A stretch of DNA of 7,323 nucleotides from Bacteroidales bacterium UBA1410 (GCA_002305015.1 DBPW01000046.1:1-7323); one strand, 5' to 3'; positions 1 to 6,083 are shown, numbered from the stretch's first letter. Program-made: numbers and translations. The notes: generated by a model from the sequence alone, not told the origin.

Positions 1-39
1 GTCACACGAAGACCTATTTAGTTTCTTATTGTAATTTCT

Positions 40-297
40 TTATCCTATTGCATTGGTCGCTTTTATCCATTTCTGAGGCGACAAAGTAAATGCGTTATAG
101 CCTGACTCCTGTCTTAACCTATCGAATTCGATAGGTTTAAAATCAGGATTGCTCAATGATTCCCATAACCCCAGAAATTCAATGGTATCCCTTAAACGCA
201 TCCAGTTGTTAATCACAATGAATGCGTCATCTTTGTTTTTGTATTTGGCAATGTCAGTCAGTGAAATATAGTCATCTTTTAACCCGATACCACCCTT
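40..297 (-). pseudogene. KilA-N domain protein, truncated fragment
   Basis: The minus strand reads 85 codons with the hallmarks of a Bacteroidota KilA-N DNA-binding domain: DDYISLTDIAKY near the start, then NNWMRLRDTIEFLGLWE, then SPQKWIKATNAIG. KilA-N domains occur in phage and mobile-element proteins as DNA-binding modules. In the family this block is normally preceded by a short N-terminal strand and followed by a GGTYAHKDIAFEF-type segment. Here the frame is closed by TAA on both sides, there is no start codon upstream, and the sequence after NAIG is unrelated to the family. I conclude that it is a broken gene that has lost both ends. The family call is from recognition of the motif; the exact breakpoints are inference. 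Confidence 0.75.
116..137. repeat. Perfect 22-bp palindrome inside the KilA-N fragment
   Basis: The half-site AACCTATCGAA is followed immediately by its exact reverse complement, with an EcoRI-type GAATTC at the centre. It lies in the codons for KPIEFDRL of the KilA-N domain, so it may be a by-product of those codons. A perfect 22-bp palindrome is nevertheless rare by chance. Confidence 0.6.
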
Positions 298-392
298 TTA
301 TGAACTTTTTTACAAAGTCTTCTTCAATGTTGATGAACCAATTGTGAACTTACCTCAAAGAAATTATTACCTCGAGGAAATCAATCTGCTTC

Positions 393-563
393 TTATCTTT
401 TATTCCCCGACATTTTATAATGGAAGATACTTATAAGCACATTATTTTCATGAGGCTCGAAAAGATAAGAACCGAAATCAAATCACACTCATATCTCCCG
501 GTAACTGATTCACCCGACGAATTTACGAAAACATTCAACAGCAAACAAAAGAATCAATAAACA
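393..563 (-). repeat. Solo IS1380-type end fragment (copy A of a 170-bp direct repeat)
   Basis: This segment matches 2786-2954 in the same orientation. Bases 464-544 are identical over 81 bp to 2855-2935. The outer part (393-463) is clearly more diverged, although it shares the ATTCCCCGACATTTTATAAT block. Copy B lies next to the decayed IS1380 transposase on the side where that gene's 3' end should be, so copy A is read as the orphan end of the same kind of element. No transposase coding sequence accompanies copy A. The 298-392 interval between it and the KilA-N fragment shows no recognisable gene. Confidence 0.7.
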
Positions 564-626
564 GATACGCATAATTGAGAGAGATTCAGCTTAATGCTTA
601 GATGTCGCATTTTATGGCTTTTATGA

Positions 627-715
627 GCCAAACGTCCTTCCGTATTAGCGGCGGTGGCCGTTCGCCTCAAAAGGACCTCCTGCCTTCACCTGTCCACTGG
701 ATACGCTTGTTAGCC
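627..715. other. Possible attC-like recombination site
   Basis: The segment begins GCCAAAC and ends GTTAGCC, so the AAC...GTT core pair of attC sites is present. Each outer 7-mer has one mismatch to the RYYYAAC / GTTRRRY consensus. The 89-bp length is within the usual attC range. It starts 11 bp beyond the stop codon of the minus-strand gene ending at 727, which is where a cassette carries its attC. Inner pairing is only partial: GTCCTT pairs with AAGGAC, and GTAT near one end pairs with ATAC near the other. The call rests on layout and on the nearby integron-type integrase fragment, not on a full structural match. Confidence 0.25.
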
Positions 716-726
716 AGACTTTAATC

Positions 727-1260
727 TTACCTAATGTGTATCCACCTTGGTTCAGTATGTGTTGCCGTTATTAAAGTCACATCCAGAAGAAAATTTCTGC
801 CGGGGCGATTTGCGGTAACCGCAAATCCCGTGCACTCCGGATACTTCGAAACGAACTCCTGAAGCCATTGAACATCGTCCTGATGAACATCATTCGAGTT
901 GAACTTCCATTCGAGTATTGCGGAGGGGCTGACTGTCGGATTTTGGTGTTCATCCCAACATGTCATACCTGGAAGTGGCCATATCACAAGATCCTTGCAG
1001 ACCTGTTGTTTTGCTTTCTCCGTAGATCGAACCTGTGGGACCGGAAATTCAATCGTGATTTGCGCCGGATCACGCAACCAACCATCTTCGGTAACTTCAT
1101 GTATGAGGTAGCCAAACACATATCTGCTTATGGCTTCCCGCTCCCGACGTCCATTCCATGCTCCACGCAATGAGGACTCGGCGAACTGCTCCAAGGAGTG
1201 ACCGAGGACAAATTCCATTGTTCCAGGTTTTGTTTGTAAATAATTGACTTGTTGCATCAT
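727..1260 (-). CDS. Small PD-(D/E)XK nuclease-like protein
   Basis: The protein is 177 aa from the chosen start. I do not recognise a named family. The pattern does fit a PD-(D/E)XK nuclease core: a helix with glutamates (EREAISRYVFGYLI, about residues 41-54), then an Asp in KDLVIW (D90), then an E-x-K strand in AILEWKF (E117, K119), followed by a helix (DDVQWLQEFVSKYP) and a final strand pair. No signal peptide or membrane segment is seen, so it should be cytoplasmic. A start at 1278 is possible in frame, but a strong AAGGAG lies directly before the ATG pair at 1260/1257, so one of those two is preferred. It follows the 376-aa nuclease-like gene by 85 bp on the same strand and is probably co-transcribed with it. 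The strong Shine-Dalgarno is unlike the weak leaders of the Bacteroidota-type genes at right, which suggests acquisition by transfer. Confidence 0.7.
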   Translation of the reverse strand: MMQQVNYLQTKPGTMEFVLGHSLEQFAESSLRGAWNGRREREAISRYVFGYLIHEVTEDGWLRDPAQITIEFPVPQVRSTEKAKQQVCKDLVIWPLPGMTCWDEHQNPTVSPSAILEWKFNSNDVHQDDVQWLQEFVSKYPECTGFAVTANRPGRNFLLDVTLITATHTEPRWIHIR

Positions 1261-1268
1261 AACTCCTT
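1261..1268 (-). promoter_or_regulatory. Strong Shine-Dalgarno that decides the start of the small nuclease gene
   Basis: The minus strand reads AAGGAGTT directly before ATGATG. Spacing from AGGAG is 2 nt to the first ATG (1260) and 5 nt to the second (1257), so the second may be used most. This rules against the longer in-frame start at 1278, since the AAGGAG would then lie inside the coding sequence. Confidence 0.7.
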
Positions 1269-1345
1269 TCTCCGACAACGAACCTCAAAGCAATTCGCGT
1301 TCTGAACGCTGTTTATGCGCATGCTTCACCGTTCTTGCCAAAATT

Positions 1346-2476
1346 CTACGTTCTATCTTTCTGATAGCCTTGAGTATGTTCTTTCACTTGTTCGACAATA
1401 AACTGATAAATCTCCTTCAATCTGGTTATATTGTCTTGCTTCACAAAGGTTCTCAAGGTGTAATTTCCACCTTCTTTAAAGACCTGGAACTTTCGTAATT
1501 CCTCACGAAGTGCTCCAGCTTTTTCGTCGTCTATCCAATCAGGATGAAGATAGACTTCAAATATATTTGGAGGATATCCATACGCAAAACTTACCATTTT
1601 ATTCTGTTTTAAAGAATGGGTTCGAATTGAAAATCCTTTGGTTCCCCAATAGACCGTGAACTCTTGTTGTTGAGCGGTATCAAAAACGTTCTGAAAAAAC
1701 TCTCGGATGGCAGGATGACAGGCTTCTAAAAATGCTTCTTGTGTGGTATGCTGTATTCGTGAAGAAGAGATGTCTTTGGTACTTCGTGCACTTTCTGTCA
1801 GTCCAATCACTCGGGGAACCAAGGCTTTTTGGCCATGTGCATCTTCCCGCTGAAATTGTTTAATCTCCACCGCCAGGACTTCGACATGCATCATTTCCTC
1901 ATTCAGAAATTCGATGAGTCGCCGGAGTTCTTTGGGCGTACTATCGGTAACAAAAATGAGACGGACTTTATGTTCCCGGAGATTTGTTTCGACGGTTTTC
2001 CAATATTGCTCAATATCTGTCTCTGTCCCATCATTGCCGAGTAACTCGAGAATTTTTTCGTCTAACACCATCCCTTGAGTTTGGGCGGTTTCTGTTGCGG
2101 CTTGTCGGATGCGTTCCATACTCCAATACTCAATCCCATTTGCCGCATAATCCAACATTTGCGCCACGACTTCACGACGAATCCGTGTATCCGATGACCG
2201 TTTACACTCCACAAATGTTGGGATGCCATCTTGATCAAGGAACAGATGATCAAGACTCCATCGCCCGATTTCACTTTCATCCCCCGGGATTCGCATTTCA
2301 CGAGCAACCAGTATCCATCGTCGTGGATTTTCTGGAGCAATCTGATCTCCCGGTAAGAGATCGGGATATTTTTCTAATAATCCCTGAAGCATATCTTCCG
2401 TGATATATTCGGCTTCTTCAAGCGCAATCAGGCGATCTTTTTCGTTGCCAATAAGAAAAATCTTCGATTTATACAT
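1346..2476 (-). CDS. PD-(D/E)XK nuclease-like protein with NucS/DUF91-type core
   Basis: The protein is 376 aa. Residues 36-115 resemble the endonuclease NucS/DUF91 type of PD-(D/E)XK fold: KYPDLLPGDQI, RWILVAREM, then RWSLDHLFLDQDG with D76, then PTFVECKRSSDTRIRREV with the E90-x-K92 pair, and a downstream QMLDYAANG helix. The usual residue between E and K in this family is hydrophobic; here it is Cys. Residues from about 155 to 376 form a second region without a name I can give (VRLIFVTDSTPKELRRLIEFLNE, then FTVYWGTKGFSIRT and YLHPDWIDDEKAGALREELRKF). Such two-part proteins are commonly annotated as hypothetical and occur near mobile elements. There is an in-frame stop 10 codons before the ATG, so this start is the only one. 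No Shine-Dalgarno precedes it, but a leader ORF with one ends 11 nt upstream, so translation may be coupled. The fold call is by motif; the biological role, for example defence, is inference. Confidence 0.8.
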   Translation of the reverse strand: MYKSKIFLIGNEKDRLIALEEAEYITEDMLQGLLEKYPDLLPGDQIAPENPRRWILVAREMRIPGDESEIGRWSLDHLFLDQDGIPTFVECKRSSDTRIRREVVAQMLDYAANGIEYWSMERIRQAATETAQTQGMVLDEKILELLGNDGTETDIEQYWKTVETNLREHKVRLIFVTDSTPKELRRLIEFLNEEMMHVEVLAVEIKQFQREDAHGQKALVPRVIGLTESARSTKDISSSRIQHTTQEAFLEACHPAIREFFQNVFDTAQQQEFTVYWGTKGFSIRTHSLKQNKMVSFAYGYPPNIFEVYLHPDWIDDEKAGALREELRKFQVFKEGGNYTLRTFVKQDNITRLKEIYQFIVEQVKEHTQGYQKDRT

Positions 2477-2487
2477 TCTGTTGGTTC

Positions 2488-2541
2488 TTATATATGTTGC
2501 TTGTTAATTGTTAAATGTATACTATTAGTGAATTTAATCAT
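2488..2541 (-). CDS. Possible 17-aa leader peptide before the nuclease gene pair
   Basis: An ATG at 2541 is preceded by a good Shine-Dalgarno (minus-strand AAGGAGAA at 2552-2545, 3 nt away). It opens MIKFTNSIHLTINKQHI and then stop. The stop lies 11 nt before the ATG of the 376-aa gene, which lacks its own ribosome binding site. This could be a leader for coupled translation or the stub of an earlier gene. It is in a different frame from the gene below. The peptide has no recognisable motif and no homology claim is made. Confidence 0.35.
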   Translation of the reverse strand: MIKFTNSIHLTINKQHI

Positions 2542-2593
2542 ATTTTCTCCTTATTTATTTCCTTGTATATATTGCTCATTTTGGCAACCTAGT

Positions 2594-2773
2594 CTAAAAA
2601 TCGACAGGGCTTCTTACGCCCTTATCACCTTGATTAATTACATAATCATAAATCATTGTAGTCTGCACATTTTTATGGCCTAATAATTCCTGTATTGTTC
2701 GAATATCGTAACCTGATTCAAGAAGATATGTAGCAAAAGAATGTCCTAAAGTATGACAGCTTGCATGTTGATC
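2594..2773 (-). pseudogene. Integron-integrase-like tyrosine recombinase, C-terminal fragment
   Basis: The 59 codons read ASCHTLGHSFATYLLESGYDI, then RTIQELLGHKNVQTTMIY and end in GVRSPVDF. This is the last catalytic part of a tyrosine recombinase of the IntI-like group, which characteristically ends GVRSPLD. The nucleophile Tyr (TTMIY) and the LGH motif are kept. The HxxR box, normally HTLRHSFATH, reads HTLGHSFATY, so the essential arginine and a further histidine are lost. The rest of the gene is absent: the reading runs into the IS end that starts CTATTTAG at 2773. It lies upstream of, and in the same direction as, the nuclease genes, which would fit an integron with the inverted integrase orientation or a simple recombinase relic. 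The fragment is inactive as it stands. Confidence 0.85.
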
Positions 2774-2785
2774 TATTTAGTTTTT

Positions 2786-2954
2786 TTATCTTTATTCCCC
2801 GACATTTTATAATGAAAAAACCTCTAACCACATTATCCCCTACAGGCTTAAAATGATAAGAACCGAAATCAAATCACACTCATATCTCCCGGTAACTGAT
2901 TCACCCGACGAATTTACGAAAACATTCAACAGCAACCAAAACATACAATAAACA
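2786..2954 (-). repeat. IS1380-type end region (copy B of the 170-bp direct repeat)
   Basis: This matches 393-563, with 81 identical bases at 2855-2935. On the minus strand it follows the broken transposase directly after the GEKIFDI codons, where a family member would have about a further quarter of the protein. It therefore marks both a deletion joint and the outer end of the element. Confidence 0.75.
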
Positions 2955-3649
2955 ATATCAAAGATTTTTTCGCCGGCGCCACGCTGGTTATAGAACTCAA
3001 TAACTTCTTTTTCAGTTTTTTCGTGGTCGGAGGTCAAAATGCAGCGATAGTTGAACTTTTCACCTTCAAACATGTCCGGTTGTTGGTCGTCTGTTTTTTC
3101 ACGCACTATAACAAGCTATAACAAGGCGATAATTTTTTCTGCAAAAAAATTGTGTGAACGGCATCGAAGCCACCTGATATTCTCTGAAATTGATTTCAAC
3201 CGTCTGCCATTGAGCAACTTGCTGTATCTGTTCCGTCATAATTTGACTTCTGTCGGCACGAATGTAAAAATTGAGACTGTTTTCCGCTACCGTTTCGATT
3301 TGGCATTGCCATCGCGATTGTCGTAGTCAAAATCGTATGTGTTATCGGCGTCAAGTTCGTCGAGCGAACGCAGAAGCGTTTCGGGGCTTGGAACTTTGCT
3401 TTGAGGAATATTTTCGAGTGTCGGGCGCAAATGTTGTGCGATATCTTCTTCGGCGCAATCGCGCCCGCAAAGGAATATATCGAACCACGAGCGAACGATG
3501 TCGCTGTACTGATAACCACAGGTTGATACCCTGATACTGAGTAGATTATCAATCAGTTTTCCAAGACCCATATGGTTAAATTCATTGTTTATAAAAGAAA
3601 TTCCTGCAAAAGGGGTGATTGTTTGAGAAACTTTTTGTACGTTTTCCAT
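2950..3649 (-). pseudogene. IS1380-family transposase, multiply deleted and frameshifted
   Basis: Three pieces in different frames can be read. From 3649: MENVQKVSQ, then GLGKLIDNLLSIR, VSTCGYQYSDIVRSWFD, then PSPETLLRSLDELDADN, the typical N-terminal part. A second frame gives ETVAENSLNFYIRADRSQIM, VAQWQTVEINF, ASMPFTQFF and NYRLVI, and then runs into a stop at 3099. A third frame from 3106 gives VREKTDDQQPDMFEGEKFNYR and the Y-x2-R-x3-E signature as YNQRGAGE. Family members are roughly 430 aa and continuous. Here the blocks DADN, YDFDYDN, RDGNA and ETVAENS are joined directly, so sequence normally lying between them is missing. A 10-bp tandem duplication breaks the frame between NYRLVI and VREK, and the C-terminal part after GEKIFDI is gone. 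The gene is not functional. Confidence 0.85.
3106..3125. repeat. 10-bp tandem duplication that frameshifts the transposase
   Basis: CTATAACAAG occurs twice in a row. Removing one copy restores a continuous reading NYRLVIVREKT on the minus strand, which is the expected family sequence. The duplication is thus the visible cause of this frameshift. Confidence 0.9.
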
Positions 3650-3788
3650 CTAAAATTCACTTTATTTGCCGGTCTTCAGAATCAGTGAAATTTTTTCAAA
3701 CGGCCAAGCGTCGCAAGTGTTTATATGATAGCGTTTTGCTCCTTTTAAGGAAATTTAATGGCGAACTTAATGTCTTTTTTATTCAGTA

Positions 3789-3805
3789 TTGACAAAAGTT
3801 GTCAA
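3789..3805. promoter_or_regulatory. Dyad, possible operator of the lipoprotein gene
   Basis: TTGACAA, three bases, then its exact inverse TTGTCAA. The dyad covers the expected -33 region and ends 10 bp before the candidate -7 element at 3816. A dimeric regulator could bind here; no regulator can be named. Confidence 0.4.
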
Positions 3806-3815
3806 ACGATTGAGA

Positions 3816-3823
3816 TACATTTG
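3816..3823 (+). promoter_or_regulatory. Bacteroidota-type -7 promoter element of the lipoprotein gene
   Basis: TACATTTG fits the TAnnTTTG -7 element of Bacteroidota. The start codon at 3862 would lie about 30 nt after the transcription start. A TTG 24 bp upstream (3789-3791) could serve as the -33 element, although its spacing is slightly long. Confidence 0.5.
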
Positions 3824-3861
3824 GACAATTATCAATTTTATTTACATCTAAATTTTGAGTT

Positions 3862-4236
3862 ATGATGAAAAAAGTATTAATTATTTTGGCAGTGGTACTA
3901 CTGGCATTTTCTTGTGAAAAAGAGGGAGATATTGAATTATCCAAGGCTGATTTATTGGGAAAATGGAATGTGACAAAAATGACCTTGAATGGCGAAACAA
4001 CCGAATTAACCTTTGGTGCAATAATGGTTGAATTGAAAAGTGATGGCAAATATTATGTAGATTTTTTAGGTGACAGTTATATTGGGACATATACTGTCGG
4101 AGGAAATACAGTGACCGGTGTATCTGGTTCTGTAACGGAATATTTTGTGTTCACATCACTGTCCGGTAACAAAGCTAAGATTGATTACAGGAATTCAAAT
4201 GGTGATATCTATAAATTCGAGGCAGTGAAAATTTAA
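3862..4236 (+). CDS. Lipocalin-like small lipoprotein
   Basis: The protein is 124 aa and starts MMKKVLIILAVVLLAFSC, a short basic head, a hydrophobic stretch and a lipobox ending at C18, so it should be exported and lipid-anchored. The residues after the Cys (EKEGD) are acidic, as in Bacteroidota signals that send lipoproteins to the outer face, though this is weaker than the full consensus. The mature part begins LLGKWNVTKMTLNGE and continues as repeated beta strands (KYYVDFLGDSYIGTYTVGG, VTEYFVFTSLSG, AKIDYRNSNGDIYKFEAVKI), the pattern of lipocalin-like domain proteins. No ligand can be deduced. ATG at 3862 or 3865 are both possible; neither has a strong Shine-Dalgarno, as is usual in the phylum. 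It is a single transcription unit with its own promoter and terminator. Confidence 0.85.
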   Translation: MMKKVLIILAVVLLAFSCEKEGDIELSKADLLGKWNVTKMTLNGETTELTFGAIMVELKSDGKYYVDFLGDSYIGTYTVGGNTVTGVSGSVTEYFVFTSLSGNKAKIDYRNSNGDIYKFEAVKI

Positions 4237-4240
4237 TTTC

Positions 4241-4267
4241 AGCGGGGTTTATCCCCGCTTTATTTTT
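4241..4267 (+). terminator. Rho-independent terminator of the lipoprotein gene
   Basis: AGCGGGG, a 5-nt loop TTTAT and CCCCGCT form a perfect 7-bp stem, followed by TTATTTTT. It starts 4 nt after the stop codon. Confidence 0.92.
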
Positions 4268-4361
4268 CTATCTTTATGAACAGGGTAGGAGTAAATTCAT
4301 GTCGATTGTTTCTGTTACCAGAATAATGTCTCTCAGTCTTATGAAATAATAGAATCCCACA

Positions 4362-4460
4362 GGCAAAAACAACCTTTCCCTTTCTATCCCCTTCCAGGCG
4401 GAACCCTCCATTCTTAAACTCTAACTCCCTTAAACTCTAACTCCGCTGCAGCAATCATTC
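4362..4460. repeat. 83-bp interspersed repeat, copy 1 (with internal 16-bp duplication)
   Basis: It begins GGCAAAAACAACCTTTCC and ends GCAGCAATCATTC, and matches 5528-5610 at about 75 of 83 positions once an internal 16-bp tandem duplication is set aside. Both copies have the same orientation and lie between genes. No coding function is evident. The rest of the 4268-4712 interval holds promoter candidates at 4575 and 4618 and no convincing gene. Confidence 0.85.
4413..4444. repeat. 16-bp tandem duplication within repeat copy 1
   Basis: CTTAAACTCTAACTCC occurs twice without a gap. The other copy of the 83-bp repeat has one unit, so the duplication arose in this copy. Confidence 0.9.
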
Positions 4461-4574
4461 ATATTGAATTTCCCGAAGTAATTATCCTGAACAACAGAAT
4501 CATTTTTGAGGCAACATCAACTTCCGCAATTTCATGTCACTAATCTTACATTTTATTACCATTCAGTGATTAAG

Positions 4575-4625
4575 TATCTTTGCCGCGATATATTGATTAT
4601 GTCGGGAATATTATTTTTACTTTTG
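4575..4625 (+). promoter_or_regulatory. Two candidate -7 elements upstream of the SRAP gene
   Basis: TATCTTTG at 4575-4582 and TACTTTTG at 4618-4625 both fit TAnnTTTG. The second has an ATTG 22 bp upstream as a weak -33 partner and gives a leader of about 80 nt; the first gives about 125 nt. Which one is used cannot be told from sequence. Confidence 0.35.
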
Positions 4626-4712
4626 AAAAAGTACCGTTCAACATAATTCAATCAAAATTGATGATAATTGCGAACATCACAATTCTTACTGATAACATAA
4701 TAATCCTATTAT

Positions 4713-5420
4713 ATGTGTTATACCATTTCTGTTGAGAAAAAAGCGAAGGAAGCAATCCGGAAATATTTGAATGCCAATGAAAGCGTTCAATGTGAAATTA
4801 ACTTTGACGATGATTACTACCTCGTCTCAGGTTTCGATCACCCGAAATTACCCATCATCAAACAGGGTAAGATCGAACTTTCAGAATGGGGCTTGATCCC
4901 TTCATTTGTATATAGCGACGAAATGGCCAGGGATATCCGGGAGAAAACACTGAATGCCCGTTCCGACACCATCCACGATAAACCTTCCTACAAATCAGCC
5001 ATCAAAAATCAACGTGCCATATTGGTTGTGGATGGATTTTTCGAGTGGCAGCACAAAGACAACGCCAAAATTCCATATTATATCTTTCCAAAAGACAATA
5101 CCGTTTTCAACCTTGGCTGTATTTACAACCGGTGGACCAACAAGCTTACCGGGGAAATCGTGGACACTTTTTCTATCATCACCACCGATGCTAATCCGAT
5201 GATGGAGGTAATCCACAATTCAAAGAAAAGAATGCCCCTGATCCTCTCAAAATCAGACATCAACACATGGATCAATCCCAATACGGACATAAATGTGATA
5301 AACAATCTGATGAAACCATACCCCCAAACAGAAATGGATGCCTACCGGATTTCCAAAAAAGCAAGTAATCCCGGAATCAATCGTAATTACCCGGGCATCA
5401 AAGATCGGGTCGATAATTAA
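4713..5420 (+). CDS. SRAP domain protein (YedK/HMCES-type abasic-site crosslinking protein)
   Basis: The protein is 235 aa, the usual full length. SRAP proteins bind abasic sites in single-stranded DNA and form a thiazolidine crosslink through the Cys left after removal of Met1, shielding the lesion. The key parts are present: Cys2 (MCYTIS), WGLIP at 59-63, Asn81 in LNARSDTI, the Glu111 in GFFEW, and His168 in VIHNSKKRMPLIL. The last motif is slightly longer than the common IHxRMP form. The C-terminal part (residues 180-235) is the variable region. The start is fixed because Cys must follow Met1. No strong Shine-Dalgarno is seen. It is a single gene, with no co-directional neighbour, bracketed by the two copies of the 83-bp repeat. 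The protein should be cytoplasmic and may respond to DNA damage, but no LexA-type box was recognised. Confidence 0.95.
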   Translation: MCYTISVEKKAKEAIRKYLNANESVQCEINFDDDYYLVSGFDHPKLPIIKQGKIELSEWGLIPSFVYSDEMARDIREKTLNARSDTIHDKPSYKSAIKNQRAILVVDGFFEWQHKDNAKIPYYIFPKDNTVFNLGCIYNRWTNKLTGEIVDTFSIITTDANPMMEVIHNSKKRMPLILSKSDINTWINPNTDINVINNLMKPYPQTEMDAYRISKKASNPGINRNYPGIKDRVDN

Positions 5421-5527
5421 AATGCATTCTGAAAATAAGATGATTTTTTTGAAGCTCTTTGGATAAAGCCGCAAAGAATCCAAAACTGTTTTTGTAATTC
5501 TGAAAAATTTTGTATGGTGCCCCCCCC

Positions 5528-5610
5528 GGCAAAAACAACCTTTCCATTTCTTTCCCCTTCCAGGCCAAACTCCCCATTCTTAAACCCTAACTCCGCAGCA
5601 GCAATCATTC
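5528..5610. repeat. 83-bp interspersed repeat, copy 2
   Basis: It matches copy 1 (4362-4460) in the same orientation, about 90 percent identical over 83 bp. It is preceded by a run of eight C (5520-5527). The interval 5421-5527 after the SRAP gene shows no clear terminator. Reading on the minus strand gives a short glycine-rich peptide that is probably not translated. Confidence 0.85.
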
Positions 5611-6007
5611 GTTCACAGCGGAAATTGGGGAAGCCGGCGATGAAAATTCCTTACCCGCGCCAACATACCAATCCCCAAACATCAACCGGAGAAACCACTC
5701 AATCCCCAATTCCCCCTGTTCCCTTGGCCGATAAAGGCTGTTTTTGCCTTACCGGTAGTGGGATCCATGTACCGACTTCTGTTCCTTTCAACATCCCCCC
5801 CACAGTCCGTTCCGCATCTTCATCCCAATTATCCGCCGACCTCACCGACAGCCATTTCATCAGGGCAGCATTCCGTTAAATTAAACCCCGTCATTGTAAG
5901 CCTTTACCACATTCGTATTCTTTCATTCTCCTATTTCTACCTTTCTCATTCATCGGAATTGAAACATATTTAATATCCCCTCTCTACAACCCTTTCTCAT
6001 GTCCAAC
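5611..6007. other. Intergenic stretch with one doubtful minus-strand ORF
   Basis: No gene is supported. The only protein-like reading is a 53-codon minus-strand ORF at 5699-5860 starting MKWLSVRSADNWDEDAERTV; I do not recognise it and it has no good ribosome binding site. Base composition is C-rich on the plus strand up to about 5830 and AT-rich after that. It could be a decayed gene fragment. Confidence 0.3.
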
Positions 6008-6083
6008 GGAACAGGTTATAAGGTGTTCGTCAATCGCTCACTTAGTTCACAAAACATGTGAGCAAGGGCAAGCAAGTGGCTTG

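Larger units (their letters stand above)
2774..3649 (-). mobile_element. Decayed IS1380-family insertion sequence
   Basis: The segment holds a recognisable but broken IS1380-family transposase (2950-3649) and, past its 3' side, an end region (2786-2954) found again as a solo copy at 393-563. The left boundary is where the integrase fragment is interrupted. The right boundary is not clear: I did not find an inverted partner of the left end between 3650 and 3780, so the element limit at 3649 is only the start of the transposase. Sequence from 3650 to about 3780 shows no gene and may include the missing terminal repeat. Confidence 0.7.

Noticed and set aside
14..24. CTATTTAGTTT as a second IS end matching 2773-2783
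   Set aside because: Only 11 AT-rich bases match and the sequence then diverges; chance is a fair explanation in this window.
301..375. Minus-strand reading NWFINIEEDFVKKFIKGWYR just upstream of the KilA-N fragment
   Set aside because: It is protein-like but only about 25 codons, in another frame, and matches nothing I recognise.
868..1173. Plus-strand ORF across the small nuclease gene
   Set aside because: It lies antisense to a better supported gene with a strong ribosome binding site, and its protein shows no family features.
1261..1345. Possible attC site between the two nuclease genes
   Set aside because: It holds a small GCGTTC/GAACGC hairpin but no matching RYYYAAC and GTTRRRY ends; plain intergenic spacing explains it.
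1984..2403. Plus-strand ORF across the 376-aa gene
   Set aside because: Antisense to a gene with clear nuclease motifs; amino acid content is not protein-like.
4299..4349. 16-codon plus-strand ORF with AGGAG upstream
   Set aside because: Too short, after a terminator, and in a genome part where host genes do not use such ribosome sites.
5699..5860. RHS-like or other known protein fragment on the minus strand
   Set aside because: A DPTTGK-like stretch in one frame recalls RHS repeats, but the neighbouring residues do not fit; no family can be supported.
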